Assembly (NCBI GenBank): GCA_907165065.1
Contig: OU015528.1
Location: 41,965,515-42,029,514, forward strand
DNA length: 64,000 nucleotides
Direction: 5' to 3'
Origin: Caprimulgus europaeus
Lineage: Eukaryota; Chordata; Aves; Caprimulgiformes; Caprimulgidae
Shown in pieces: positions 11,552 through 25,390 of the stretch. The notes beneath the pieces are model-generated. The model searched no databases, was not told where the DNA came from, and worked only from the letters and a program-made list of their open reading frames with translations. Numbering within the stretch: the first letter of the stretch is position 1; the number at the start of each line of letters is the position of its first letter. A program made the translations under genes and the position numbers.

Positions 11552-14500
11552 CAAAATAGTGAATCTTGCTGAGCTAACATGCAGGAATGAACGTTTCAGT
11601 AAAAGTAATGAAGGGTGTTGTGATCTATCCAGTCTCCTTTGAACTGTTCCCTCCTTTTTTTTCCCTGTGCCTGGGTGGCTAGTGCACACTTCCCAAAAGG
11701 ATGAGTTCTACATTTAAATTTCTGTGAAATTGATGGAATTCAGGTTTAATATTTTTTAAGTGAGTGACTTACCCACCTATGATACTAAGGATATATAATA
11801 CTACCCCCTCCTTAAAGCCAGGCTTTTGAATGAAAGAGACAGATTGTCCATGTCTCTGCAGAAATGAGGTGGGTGAGATGTGTCTTTGAACACCTACTAA
11901 ATCAGGGACTGCTGCTGTTTTAGGTGGTGCTTTGTTACAATTCTGCATGCAGTTGGTCAGCAGTAGAATCTGGGTGAGAAATGGGTTATCAAACATCTCA
12001 GAATGTATCTGTCCAGATTTAGACTTCTACATTTGTGTACTGAGAGAATATCATGATCCAAAACACTGGTGCCAGCAGAGCATATATCTTTCAAGCATTT
12101 GGTAGCCTTGATGAAGAGCTTTTAAAGATTGCAGTGTTTTTTTTCAGTGCCTAAAAAATTTCTAGTGCTTACTGAAGATTCTTTGAACCTATACATTCTC
12201 TGTGTTACAGTGAATTGGAGGTAAAGTTCTCCAGTTTCAAAGAGCTGCTACGAGATTGAATATGTTAGCAAGACCGTTGAAATCTATGGAAGAAGGAACT
12301 GTGTGGAGTAATATTGCTATGGAGTTTGACAGAAAATATTTTCTTCTGTCTATTATGCAAAAGCAACAACAAAACAGGATTATTCTTCAGAGATCCAAAG
12401 TTTTAAGACAAGTAATTTTTCTATTGGCCAAAAATTGATAACATTTTGGTTTGCAGAAGAAAACTGAAGTGCTTCATAAATAGGAAGACAGTTTTTTTAA
12501 AAATTGGCTTTTAACTCTTACAAATATCTTTTTTTTTTTTTTTTTAAATCAGACTAAAGTCATTATTCTGAATTAGTACAGCCACAGATAGTAACTAGAA
12601 GATAAGTAATCCATCTGCTTACCATGTGTAGTGAGCCGAGCTCTGATAATGAATATATTGTAACAATTCATGAGGGTTATTGGCGTACATTTTAAGCACT
12701 TATGATTAAGCAAAAGCTTTAAACCTTACTAAGGCTGAAACATAATTATTTAAATCAACCTTCTTAATTTTCCTGGATGTGATTTCCCAGCTACTGCATT
12801 TGCAAGTGATACAACAGAGACATACTGAATACACCTAATACAGCCAAAGCCTCAAGTATTAATAAACAAAGTGCAGTGGTCAGAGATAGTCAAACCATAC
12901 TTTCTAAACAGCTAATTTATGAAAGTGTGGGCAAAGTAGGCCCTTTGTACTATTAACAGCAAGCTACCATGCATGTTCTGTATACTCATAGGCTACCATT
13001 ACGATTCACAGACAGGTTTTTCTTTTTTGATTACTTTGATTGATGACTTAATGTCCACAAGCCATAACAACTTGTTTTTGAATTATGTATACCCATTTGG
13101 AAATGTATTTATTTTTTATTATTAATAAATCATTAGAAATTTCAATCATCTTGACATCCTTATAGTATACTGAATATTAAAACTATTTTTCTAATGATTG
13201 ATATTTTTGCATACTCTAAATTTTATTCATTTTTGTTAGTAATTTTGTGAAATTATATAAATTTCCCTTGCTTTTTAGTCTGTCTAGTGCAGATCTTTTA
13301 CTGACCTTCAGGCTGGCAATATGGCTAAAAAATACTTCCTTGCCACCAGAATTAAATTGCATGTCTTAGACTTCTATCTCCCACCCACCCAAATACAAAA
13401 CTCCTTAGACTTCATTTTGAAGAAACAGCTACCATTCATATTTCTTCCCTCAAGGGAAGCTGTAATAAGGTGATTGTCTTGGTGGGTTTGACTAAATTGC
13501 CTCAGAGGGGTATTCCTGACTCATATTCATTGTTGTCCACCAGGAAAATTTTTTTGATGGTAGTATTTGGAGAGTGATAAAAAATTGCAGAATAGTTATA
13601 TTATAATTGAAACAGGTTAATGTTTCAGTTATTAATTATTGTCACCATGATCAGGGTTACATGGCAGAGTAATTTCATTTTAACACAAGCATTAGAAATG
13701 CAATGTCAAAACTGAAGGACTAAAATGTGAATCATATTTCTAGGAGAACTGAAACATGGACTGGTATGACAAGAGTCAAAATTAATGGTAGCTCAACATT
13801 TGAGCTCTCAGTGCATTGCTTCAGATAAGAAGATTAACATGAGGTGCAGGCATATACTCTAGGTGAAATTAAGCTTTTAAAGGTGGTATTTTTCCTGTAA
13901 ACAGCTACAGTGAAAGTTACTATTCTGTTTGTATGGCAGAAAAATGATAAAATTTGGAAGTGTCCAGAAAAGCACTGTAACAAAGCTGTGTTTTTCTCTC
14001 AAGTGAGTCAATATTTTACCCAAGACGAGGTAAAGAAGTGACAAAGTCACGACCTATAAGTATTTATAGAGAGAAGATAAAATTGAAAGCAGAAATTAAA
14101 AAAAAATAGAATTGTTCTAGGTCTGAAAAGTGAAGCTGAAACTGAAAAAAACTCAATATAAAAATATAGTGCACCATTTTGGCACCAGGTGTGAAAGTTA
14201 ACTGGCAGTATGGCAGGGTGTTGAGTAACAGAAATCTAAAAATGAAGAACTGTTCTTCTAAGGACAAACCATCATTGTGAATGAAGTTATGAACTTGACA
14301 CAAGTGACCTGGTGAAATTCTGCAAATAATCGATAATATGTCTGCATAGAAGAAATTAAACTACCTGTGCAGATTTGAGAGCCTCATCTTTCCTACCTGT
14401 AGTCACCTCAGAATATTTTTCTTTTTTAGCATAACCTTCTGCATTGCCTTATCTAAAATAAATTATTTAGATAATATGTATTTAAACCACTGAATTATGA

Positions 14501-16567
14501 ATTATTCAGTGTGTGTTCAAAGAGGTGTGTCAGTTTTATTCATTTTTCTGGCTTTGTGCATAAAAATTCACCCACTTGTAATCTTACTTACGCTTTTATT
14601 TCATTAAAATTCAGAGCTGGCTCTTGCTTTGTACTAGCTGGATGCAAACATTCCAACGATAAAGCTGTGCAAGAGTGAGTTCTACTTTTTCATTTAATGT
14701 AAACTTTTATGCTAAACAATACCTCTGTCATCTCAGCCAAAGGGATATTTCAGCCAATTATTAAAACTGGTCTCTAGGAGAAACTTCTTTGGCAGATTAA
14801 AGGAAAATAAACATCAGTCACTGGAAAAGAAAAAAAAGGGCTATCACATACATGTTTAATGTTTTTTTTTTCCATTTTTTGTCTTCTCTAAGACCAGTAA
14901 ATTTGGATTATTTTTATATAAATAGAGGTAGTTAAATGCTTGTTAGGCTTTTATAAGAGTATTAATGTAGGTAGTGTATATATATGTATATATGATTAAA
15001 TTTATGTATGTGAAAGGCTGCACATTTCATTGTTACTTTTTCAAGGTTGCTTAAGGCAAAAGGAAGGGATAGGAGCCAAACATTTGTGTTACAGGATTAC
15101 TAGAAGGAAAATGCATTACAATTTAATTTATTTTTACTGTATTGCTTTGTTTTTAGGATTACTCACTAGCAATGCATGGAGTTGTATTATGCTGTGTGAT
15201 GAGATTCTTGATGGACTAACCTATTTTGTGATTGTGCACCAAAATACAGGAATATTTTTTTCAGTGTCGGTAGCCCATTAGTGATATGCCAGATGATTGA
15301 TTTTGAATTATTTTTGGACCAAATGTTTTAAGAGCTGGTATTGATAACTTCATTTAAATTAAATCAGAGCTGTCTTTGAAGATGTCAGAACACATCTTCA
15401 GGTAGAATAAGATAATATAATACTTATTTTTTTTCATATCCTAAAGCCTTTCAGTATCTTTGTTCCATCTCATTTTACTGCTGTACTGAAATAATTTTCA
15501 ACCAATGGTTAACCTTATTTGAATGAGAAGAGATGGAAGACAGGTAACGTTAAAAAAATGCTAATAGGGGAATCAAACTGATTAATGTGGCAAAAATTCC
15601 TGTACTTGCAGCACTATTGTGTTTATTGGCAGAGATGCAAATATGCGTATAAACTACTTACATTTTCCCAGAGCATAACTGAATTAATGCTGTCACATTG
15701 CTCAGGGTAACAGAGCAAGAGTCATCCCACACCACAAGATCTATGGGATCCTGGAAGATACAGAAGAAAGAAATTAGAACATGCACGAAATTGTTGAGGT
15801 TGATAGAAAACACATTTGCCCTTCATGTATTTTTAGAGGTTCTTTTTCATTATGACTTGTAAATGGCTCCTCTGTGAACTGTACAGATAAAATTAAAATA
15901 TGCTTTTTTTTCCTTTGCCTTTGGAAGTCAACATGGCTTCTGTCTGGAGGATGCTAATATTCAAGGGTCATAGATTAAGCTAGTCCACTTCCCTCCTTTG
16001 ACTCCAGGTCAAATATCACTTAAGAGCCCCTGATAGAAGTTTGTCTCATGTGTTAATCATAAAAAACACTCAGCACAGAGATTTAATAGCTTCCCAAACT
16101 AGCTTGTTCCACTGTTTGACAATGTTTACAATTAGGAATGTTTTATAATATCTAAATTGAAAACATTTACAGACTTTTTATTTCACTACTTTAAGCTTTA
16201 CTTCCGTAGCATTACGCTCAGCTAGTTAATTCTCAATTTGCAGTTATGCATTTGATTTTCCTAAATGTGATGTCTCCACTTGATACTAACAAAAATCATC
16301 TTACTGGTATCATAATTTCTCCAATTTAACCACATAATTTTGAATTCAAATTTGATCCTTCACACTGTTTTAAACCTTTTCCAGGTCAATGCCATACAGA
16401 GATTTGATAAGCATGTAGTTTCATGCAAACATCCCACCAGGTACGTCCTTCTGATTCAACAACAAGCCCTGGATAACTACATTGAGAATGCAGGTTTTCA
16501 AATATTTGCACACCCTTGTATTCACAGAATAGGAACCCCATCAGAGCATTAGACTGATCTGACATTA

Positions 16568-16938
16568 TCATAGAATCATAGAATGGTTTGGGTTGGACGG
16601 GACCTTAAAGATCATCCAGCTCCAATCCCCCTGCCATGTGCAGGGACACCTTTCCACTAGACCAGGTTGCTCAAAGCCTCATCCAACCTGGCCTTGAACA
16701 CTTCCAGGGAGGGGGCATCCACAACTTCCTTGGGAAACTTGCTCCAGTGTCTCACCACCCTCACAGTGAAGAATTTATTTCTAATATCTAATCTAAACCT
16801 ACCCTCTTTCAGCTTAAAGCCATTGCCCCTTGTCCTGTCATTAACTGTCCTTGTGAAAAGTCCTTCCCCAGCTTTCCTGTAGGCCCCTTCAAGTACTGGA
16901 AGACTGCTATAAGATCTCCCCAGAGCTGTCTCTCTGCT
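16568..16938 (-). mobile_element. CR1 LINE fragment (copy 1), 3' end
   Basis: On the minus strand this ends in the CR1 terminal microsatellite (ATTCTATGATTCTATGAT at 16568-16585). Upstream of that it contains the end of ORF2 and the 3' UTR, including the sequence for the C-terminal phrase 'SLEVFKARLDEAL' in degraded form. It is about 370 bp long and 5' truncated, as is normal for CR1, which retroposes by target-primed reverse transcription and usually stops early. CR1 makes no clear target duplication and none is seen. It shares the 3' end type of the copies at 37.5, 40.4 and 43.5 kb. The plus-strand frame 16667-16882 is only its antisense shadow. Confidence 0.95.
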
Positions 16939-18611
16939 CTTGACAAATTCATGTTAGTGCGTTGTTATTACCTCTTAGGTGTACAAATGTGTTACTGTAT
17001 TGTTTCAAGTACCAAAGTTAAATGAACCATTCTGTAAACCTATCACCTGTTTTTCTCCATGAAAGTAAGTTTTACGTAACCTGAGAAAATGTGTTAACCC
17101 TCCAACAAAGAGATGTACAGATGTACTATGTACCAGTTGTACTGGTATTAACAGTAATAATGGCATGAGGTCAAAACTGACCATTCTTTTGGTAATTGGC
17201 AAAGCAGAAAAAAGCATGGATAATATTTTCTGTCTCATTCATTATATGTTCAGTGTCAGTTAAATAAATACTGTCGTTTGTTGGTTTTGGCATTGTTTTT
17301 TTTTTAAATAATGATGTATTTTATTAAAACATTTTAAAATATCTTTTATGTGCGTTACTAGTTGAAATTTTCTGCCTACCAGTTTTTGGATTTTTTCTCA
17401 CAATTGTGCTGTTTTCCATATTAATTCTACACTTCTCTTTATTTGATTTTCAGGTCATGAGGTAGCTATGATTTCTCAACACTCTACTGAATAAATGTAG
17501 GAAATTGGTATATGAAGCAGTTTGTTTATGAAGTGTGGAAATAACCCTTCACTCCAAAGCGTGAATGCAAAGACAGTGGGAGGAGGCCCCTTAACTTGAA
17601 AAAAGGCAGGAAAAAGATACAGCAATTTAATCATGTGAACAATTTATTAAAATGAAATATGAAAGTAAGTTCTGTTTTTAAGTCAGAAATCAGTGGAATA
17701 AGTCTCAAAATTACTTTAGTTTCTGATTTTCTGCAATTTAAAAAATCAAACAAACAAGCAAACCCAAACCAAAAAGCTATAGTGTTTTAAGAAAGATTGA
17801 AAACCTCTTGAGGAATTACTTGATGTTGAGGAATACTCTCTGTAAAAAGCTTGCATGCATAAAGAGTAAGTGAGAATTAGGCTATTACACATTTTTTATG
17901 CAACATACATTTTCTGGGTCATATATCCGTTACATCAACTGGAAGACTGAACTTAGCTTTCCAAATAAACATATCTTGTTTGTTTGTTTGTTTGTATGTT
18001 TTCTCTTTTTGCCTTTTTTTCCTGGAAAAATGTCTGATTTGAGATTTACAAGTTTTAAGACCTTTCCAATATTATAAAAGGGAAAATAATAGAGATACAT
18101 GAACTTTCCATGGCAAGCAAAGGCCTAGAAGGGAGACACTGGGAATGGGCAGGAACATCTTGAAGACATGGGTATCTTCACATTAATGCTGTTGACCCTT
18201 GAACCAGAACAAAAAATGAAAGTGCTCAAATAAAGTCCATGTGGTAGGAAAGCCTCTATGTTATTATTGTCATTTGAAAATACCTGTCCTTCTTTTCCAC
18301 GGTCTGAAGACAAGGTTTTTTTATTGATGTGACAAACAAACAGACTTACCACCTGTCAAGAGACCCTTAAACATGATATGAGTTCTCAGATTCTAGATAT
18401 CGAGAGCTGCACACACTAGTCACAAAAATGGGGGAAAAGAAGAAGTTAGAACTGCTCAGTGGATGAAATGGGGATTTCTAGATTAGGGTGAGATAAACCA
18501 CTCTCCACATTACATTTACACTATTGATGAGGCCTCCAGTCACTAAGAGGAGATATAAGGCACTGGTTTATATGTAGGAAATTTTATTTAAGTGTCTTAA
18601 TCCACCAATTA
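16939..18611. other. Unassigned DNA between two CR1 fragments
   Basis: No gene or RNA was recognised. A TTGT tetranucleotide repeat lies at 17976-17997. Open frames are short and without similarity that can be recognised. Confidence 0.6.
17976..17997. repeat. TTGT microsatellite
   Basis: About five TTGT units in a row, ending in GTATG. Confidence 0.85.
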
Positions 18612-18691
18612 CACAGAATCACAGAATGCTAGGGATTGGAAGGGACCTCAAAAGATCATCTAGTCCAATTCCCCTGCCGGAGCAGGAACAC

Positions 18692-18886
18692 CTAGATGAG
18701 TTCACACAGGAAGGCATCCAGACAGGTCTTGAATGTCTCCAGAGAAGGAGACTTCACAACCTCTGTGGGCAGCCTGTTCCAGTGCTCTGTTACTCTCACA
18801 GTGAAGAAGTTTCTTCTCAAGTTTAAGCGGACCCTCCTGTGTTCCAGCTTACACCCATTGCCCCTTGTCCTATCATTGGACACCAC
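18692..18886 (-). pseudogene. CR1 ORF2 C-terminal remnant
   Basis: Sixty-four codons in the same frame as the reverse-transcriptase piece at 19010-19672 but separated from it by in-frame stops. The sequence reads [27 protein letters not shown] and [17 protein letters not shown], which is the conserved end of CR1 ORF2. It lies just before the 3' UTR and tail of the same element. It is non-functional on its own. Confidence 0.9.
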
Positions 18887-19009
18887 TGTGAAGAGCCTGG
18901 CTCCATCCTCCTAACACTCACCCTTCATATATTTATAAACATTAATGAGGTCACCCTTCAGTCTCCTCTTCTCCAAGCTAAAGAGGTCCAGCTCCCTCAG
19001 CCTTTCCTC

Positions 19010-19672
19010 TTAAGGGAGATGCTCCACTCCCTTCATCATCTTGGTGGCTCTGCGCTGGACTCTCTCAAGCAGTTCCGTGTCCTTCTTGAGCTGTGGGGCC
19101 CAGAACTGGACACAATATTCCAGACATGGCCTCACCATGGCAGAGTAGAGGGGAAGGAGAACCTCTCTTGACCTACTAACCACACCCCTTCTAATGCACC
19201 CCAGGGTGCCATTGGCCTTCCTGGCCACAAGGGCACAGTGCTGGCTCATGGTCATCCTGCTGTCTACCAGGACTCCCAGATCCCTTTCCCCTACACTGCT
19301 CTCTAGTAGATCATCTCCCAACCTATACTGGAACCTGGGGTTGTTGTTGCCCAGATTCAACACCCTACACTTGCCCTTATTATATTTCATCAAGTTTTTC
19401 CCTGCCCAGGTCTCCAGCCTGTCCAGGTCTCTCTGAATGGCAGCATGGCCCTCTGCTGTGTCAGCCACTCCTCCCAGCTTTGTGTCATCAGCAAACCTGC
19501 TGACAGTGCATTCAATTCCCTCATCCAGGTCATTGATGAATATATTGAATAATACTGGTCCTAGTACCGACCCTTGAGGGACTCCACTAGACACAGGTCT
19601 CCAACTAGGCTCTGCCCCACTGACCACCACTCTCTGGCTTCTTCCAACCAACCAGTTCACAGTCCATCTCAC
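19010..19672 (-). pseudogene. CR1 ORF2 reverse transcriptase, partial open frame
   Basis: An open frame of 220 codons encodes the second half of the CR1 reverse transcriptase and the segment after it. Visible motifs are VPQGSVLGP at residues 31-39, and FADDTKLGG at 60-68 with the catalytic aspartate pair at 62-63. Then come thumb-like sequence ([13 protein letters not shown] near 96-108) and the conserved tail [25 protein letters not shown] and [11 protein letters not shown]. In the family the enzyme copies CR1 RNA into DNA at nicked chromosomal sites. Here the N-terminal endonuclease and the first part of the reverse transcriptase are missing. The frame has no real ATG at its edge; its first codon is GTG inside the truncated coding sequence, and the frame stays open a little further upstream. 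It ends at a TAA just after HLP, and the remaining C-terminal coding sequence continues in the same frame beyond stops down to 18692. It is a dead fragment, not a host gene. Confidence 0.93.
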
Positions 19673-22600
19673 TACCTGAGTACCATGCAGTCTCTGAATG
19701 TAGATAGATTAAGTAACATGTCTTTCCTTGCAGGATGACTATCTACTAATGATCTTCAAATGAAGTTTTCAGTTTACCCATTATTTATTTTCCTTTTCAG
19801 TTATTATCCATACAGCTATGTGACTTCACTGTTGTGAATGCATTTTTCATGTGTTATATGTTCTTCGTAGCTTTTTATTTATTTTGCTGAAATAATAAGA
19901 GTAAGAGTCAATTATTGTTTATTACTGTGAGAATCTTGGTACCTTTGGCAAAATTCCTGGAACTGTATTGATTCCCATCTCAACTCTGGGAATCAGAACC
20001 GAACTATCCCTTAAAAAAAAACCAAAAAAACCCTAAAACAGAACACAAAAACACTTAAGCCTGCAACCACATAATGTTGGCATGACAATCTGTCCCAAGA
20101 TAGCTAGTAATCTGTTTTCCTCATTCTCTGAGCCTGGTTTGAGACTCTGACCACAGCCATACAGACAACGGACCAGGTAGTAACAAACTGCAATAAATGA
20201 GCGGATTTCTGTTAACTGTTTACAGAAACAATCCTCTAAGGCATTTACTGTGAAACAATTCAAATCAATGTCACCTTATTTAACTTCCTAATGCAGTGTT
20301 CTTGCAATCTTAATAATTCAGCATAGCCTTATGAATATAAGTATGTATGTGCGTAACTGTGCATGCAATGATACTGCAACTAGAAGTAGGTTATTTTCAA
20401 GAGTTAAAATGTGATGCCTCACATAATAAAATTTTTAGTTGCTTAAAATTTTGATCATGTTTAATTTTCAGACAGAAGTTTTCCAATAACAATTGTAAAA
20501 AGTCTCAATTTTATTAGAAATATTTCTCTAGAATGTTTCAACCATGCTAATATCAGACTATATATGTACCCCTCTTAAAAAAAGATGTTATTATGCACTC
20601 TAGTATCTGCACACTTCGAAATGTAGAAATGATGCACTCTGGAGTTACAGATACACTTTGCTAATGGTATGAAAATGTATTCAAATATATGATTTATTAA
20701 AAAAGAAAAAAAGTCTCTGTCCATTATGACCATGTGGCTTGTAACCAGTTCTGTGCACCAGATGCTTATTCACTGTGTTGAATTGTTACGGATAAAGGTC
20801 TTTAATGTATGGAAGGAGTGAATTTGATTTTTTCTTCAGTCACTCCTTTTAGCCAGTAGAGACTATTTTAGCAGGGGCTGGTTTTGTGTCCTGCTTTTGA
20901 AGTGAGATCAGAAAAGCTTCTCCCTGTACTTCCACTATGGCTCAGGCAGCAGTAGGAGGAATGCAGGGTAGAGTAAACATGAAAAAAGGAATTTGTTTGA
21001 ATGCCAAAGGTTAGAAGAGACCTAAGGTAAACAAATATAGCACAAAAGACAACACTTTGAAAGCACACAGAATAAAAGGCAGGAAGTTTCCCAGTTTTTC
21101 CAATTCCAAAGGTCCTGTGACCATGATTCTGCTTGTAAGCAGGAAGTAAGTGATTCATAAGGGCTTTGCACCAATTAGTTTTCATTCTGATCATAGTCTC
21201 CTGCCTCTGCTAATGCTTTCTGTGACCATTACTTCATTAATGATTTCTGCCTGCTCCCTCTTGGAAGATATCATTTTCAGTAACCGTAAAACTTTCCATA
21301 AGGCTACCTTGTCTTGTATGTATTTCCTGGTAGATATATATGTCAGAATAAGGTAGTATTTAATCTATGCCTTAGATTTTTTTGAATGCCTTACATTTCT
21401 TTACCAAATGAAAAGGAACAATATCACAATCTCAGTACACAGTGTATTTCCTTCTGTATATTACTCCAATTTGATTTCTGGAAAATGATAAATATTTTTT
21501 CAGACAAAACGTTCAAAGGAGTTACTTTTTTTTTTCTCTTTATTTAAATTATTATTTATGTTTTTTAATTCTCTTACTCTGGGTCTTCTAGTCTGGAATC
21601 CAGGCAACAGGAGTAAAGAAAGAAAAGAGGTTGTTAGTCTTCTTTATGTATGAGAAACCATCAAACCTTGGTTGGCTACTGGGTGCCTGAAACCTGTATC
21701 TGGAAACTTTACAAAAATTAAAACAGTTGTGATTTCTCACACATGCATAGACATGCATGAGTACACACACACACACTTTCCCAGTTTGCTCCTGTCAGGT
21801 TGTCCTGAGTTGTCCTGGTTTGTCAGATTAGATAAAGTTTCCAGAATGTTGTGTCCTAGCAAAAAATATTTATGTTGTTTATCCCAGTCTGTCAGATTCA
21901 CACTAGTGAAAAGATACCTTTTCTGTCAATAAACATCTGTAATATTTTTGCACATCACAAATTGTCTCCTTGAAACAATATGTGTTAACCTCCTGATCTC
22001 AAGTATTATAAACTTCCAATTTAATATTAGGATGTAAGATACACTCTAAATTGGCTTCTTATCTTCTGCTTCCAAAATTCTGAGCTTTGGGGTTTTTTAA
22101 ACAACTCCTTTAGAAGGGCATTCAACTATCATAAAATCAGGTCTAGTTTCTAATTTGTGACCTGTGATTGTATATAAAAGTAAAGGACATAACATTAAGT
22201 TCCACAAGAAGGATACCAGAAGTACAATTCATATAATGTGAAGTAGGACGCCACACAATCAAACTGCCAACCTTACTCCATTGTTCTCATCTTTAAAAAA
22301 GAAAGAGGAGGGAATGACATGTAGGTATATGGATTTTGCCCTGTGATTTTTTGATAACAACATACAAATATCACACCTTTGGTGTTCATATGCATACAAA
22401 TGTCCCATGACAAGATGAAAGGATAAACCCTCCAGGAAAGGGAAAGTGAGTGAGGAAGTCCCACAGGAACTTAGAGAATCACGGGCAAGTCAATGTAAGA
22501 AAAGTGTGCACTCTCATATGGGGAATGCTTTAACAGTTCATCTGGATCTATGATGTGTTTTTACATTTGGTCTTTATGTTCATTTGGCTAATAATTTTCC

Positions 22601-25390
22601 AGACAACATGACAAGCAAGTACATTATGTTTACCAAACACTTGCATTCTGGCACAGAAGGGGAACATCAACAAGCTTTGTTTTATTTAGTAAAAAGAGAG
22701 GAGTAGCATCTAGTAAAAAAATCAGTGATCTTGTGACAATTGTATATATCCTGTTGAATATAACTGGAGTTTCAGATTTTTTTGACAGCATCAATTTTAG
22801 TAGACTAAAGGGAAGCAAACATGTAAGGCACAATTAAATAGATGCATTCATACGTTAGAGGAAGCCATGTAAGAATGATTGTCCCTATGAAAAGTATTGT
22901 GTTGCCCTGTAAAGATTACTGAGTCATATGTTAATCATAAATTTGTATTTTATAGGAAATTAAATTAATTAAATTTGTAATCTTTGTACAAGATGCATCT
23001 TTGTCCCTGTAAAACTGAAACATATATATTCTCTTTCTCATTAACTCAGTTAAAAAATATGTAACAAGTTATTAATTTAACTCCTCCCCTCCATGTATAC
23101 ATGTATCTTCACCCTGTGTACAAAGTCATGCTCCCTTGTACATGTGCTCATACCTATACATTTCTGAGTCCAGAGCAAATCTGGAACACATCTGTCTTCA
23201 AAACAGTTTTTAATTTATTTTTATAGACCAAATAGTGAATTTGAAAATGTAACTTCAGTTCTCATCTGAAGTATTTTGTTTACTACCATGGATTGTTTCA
23301 AAGTACATGCATCCACAAGAGATTCTAAACAGCTGTTCATTCAGACATAATGGTACTGTTTCATGTGCTCCTGTGGCTGTTTCTGTATTGTACTCCACTC
23401 TTCTGAATAATGAAAGTAGTAAGACAGAATGGCACTCAGCCATAGGGGAGCAAGTGAGGAAAGGTTAGAGGGGCAATATGGAAAAAAAAAAAAATATTAC
23501 TAGACATTTGAGCATATTTGAATTAAAAGTAGGCTTGGTGGGAGAAACAGAAAAGGCAAAATTACTTCTGCAGAAGTAACCTAGCAGCAAAGGAAGCCAG
23601 TGGTCCAGCTGCTTGTTTTTGTTATAATCAAAGAGACTTATAAATTGATCAAGCTTTTAGATGTATTTAGGTAAAAGCCATTGCTAATTCTGTAGCTATT
23701 TCTTTTCAGGTTTAATGTTCTACTGTGTCATGCAGTGTTAATTATTTCCTGAAGTGTGAAGTTTTACCAAGAATAAGGTTTATACAGACCAGAAAAATAG
23801 TCACCTGCTGCTCCCATCAAATCCTGCAGTTATTTGTCAATGGTTTCTGCAAATCCATTACAAATGCAACAGAAAGCACAACTGACAGAGCACAACAGAA
23901 GTCTAAAAAGAGAAACAAAGGTACCATTTTGGCAGTCCAATAGCATTAATTTATTTCCCATTTATAGCCACATAGCTTGAATCCAAGTGTTTGGCAAAAG
24001 AAACAAATGCAAATTGAGTCATAATTTAAAATCTTATTCCTATATAAATATAGGATAAAAAACAGCATTCTTCTACCTCTTCTCCATCATTATCAGCAGC
24101 AGTAGCTTTTGCACTTTATGACTTCGTTATGACACCACATAGTGACTTGTATTCAACCCACTTTTATTAGCTCTCCCACAAGTATCAAAAGTGTACTTTC
24201 TTTCCAAATTGCTTTGCCAATATGGTGATTGGACACATTAAGTCTGACAAAACTATGTGGTAGTTTTATACTATGGACAAAAATCTCTAAGTTCAGAAGG
24301 ATGAGATCATCAACATTATGAAGCAAATCTGATTAAATGAAATTATATATTTTCCCTAGAGTATTTATTTCAGCACAGTTAGCCTACAGTGAAAGAGAGC
24401 TTACTATTTACTTACATAATTTTTATGTTTCCAGTGTAGAGCAGTTTAGACTGATACTTCAAAAAAAAGATGAAAATGTGGAATATCTACTGCAGAGTTT
24501 GCAACCTGGTATTGTGTGTGCACTTAATATATTGAACATAAGCTGAACAGCATTTTGTAAACTGCCAACTATGTTACATAAAAAGGAATTTTATTAAAAA
24601 TATTCTAAACTCTTAGTTAAGGTTTACCATGTGTCTTTATCTTGTTTGCATCTTGTAATAGAATCTTTTTTTTTCCTTTGCTTTCCTTCGTTTTCTGAAC
24701 TCAAGTGCTGAATGTCTGCCATTTGACATTTTACCCTTGTGTGTCGTATTTCTCATGTACTACCAACACAGAGACTCTTCTGGATGCTGATCTTCCCTTG
24801 GCTTAATTATCTTTCAATTTTTCTTCTTTTTATTTCAGGGTATTTTTTGAAGATACTCCTTACTCCCTCTGTATTTTCTGCAGCTGTTTCATGGACCACT
24901 GTCCTTGAACCTATTATCCTTGTTTCACAATATTTCAGGTTATTGTCTCCAAACAAGAAATATATATGAGATCAGTTAGTAGCTGAATTGTGTCAAAAAA
25001 CATTTTGACTGTTTTCTGGCATCATCTTATATAAATCTGTTGTCAACTGAAGCTCAACGTGACTAAAATCTCTTTTAATCTCTCACGTGTTAATCTTTCC
25101 TTCCTAACTTTCTCAACTGTGATGCCATCTTTCTACTGAACACTTAAAACTATCCTTTGTCTCACAGAGCTTTCTGGGCTTTCGTGACTGGGATATGTTT
25201 TATTTCATCTTCTATAAAGCCTCTCATTCCTCTCTAGCCAGATTCTACTGTAAGTCTTTGAGGGTACAGCTATCTTTCCTCTGGACCCAGAAATGTCTTA
25301 TTCCCCTTCTCAGCTTGTTTATCATGTTCACAGTAGAGACTGGTGTTCCAGGCTGGATAGAATACAGATTTTTTGTTAAGAAACATATTA

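Larger units (their letters stand above)
2167..16567. other. Long AT-rich unique stretch without a recognisable gene
   Basis: About 14.4 kb with no supported exon, RNA gene or interspersed repeat of known type. It holds a 15-bp tandem triplet at 2549-2594, an ATG triplet repeat with a T24 run at 4299-4337, homopolymer and pyrimidine runs (6086-6100, 11519-11551, 12531-12545) and a short TA run near 9354-9366. All open frames are under 90 codons, as expected by chance, and none resembles a known protein. Confidence 0.6.
18612..19705 (-). mobile_element. CR1 LINE fragment (copy 2), longest in the window, different lineage
   Basis: About 1.09 kb on the minus strand, running from inside the reverse-transcriptase domain through the end of ORF2 to the 3' tail (CATTCTGTGATTCTGTG at 18612-18628). 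The last coding part reads '[17 protein letters not shown]' and the 3' UTR has GTTCCTGCTCCGGCAGGGG. The other four CR1 pieces have 'LDEALSNLV'-like ends and CCCTGCTCATGGCAGG, so this copy belongs to a separate CR1 lineage. It is 5' truncated. The left edge is sharp; the right edge near 19705 is approximate because similarity fades there. Confidence 0.95.

Noticed and set aside
18626..19436. Plus-strand open frames of 66 to 110 codons
   Set aside because: Antisense shadows of the CR1 element on the minus strand.
23710..23923. Possible exon between TTTCTTTTCAG and a following GGTACC
   Set aside because: The frame holding the longer open stretch has a TAA two codons after the AG, and the predicted peptide has no recognised domain. 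The splice-like signals are short and common.
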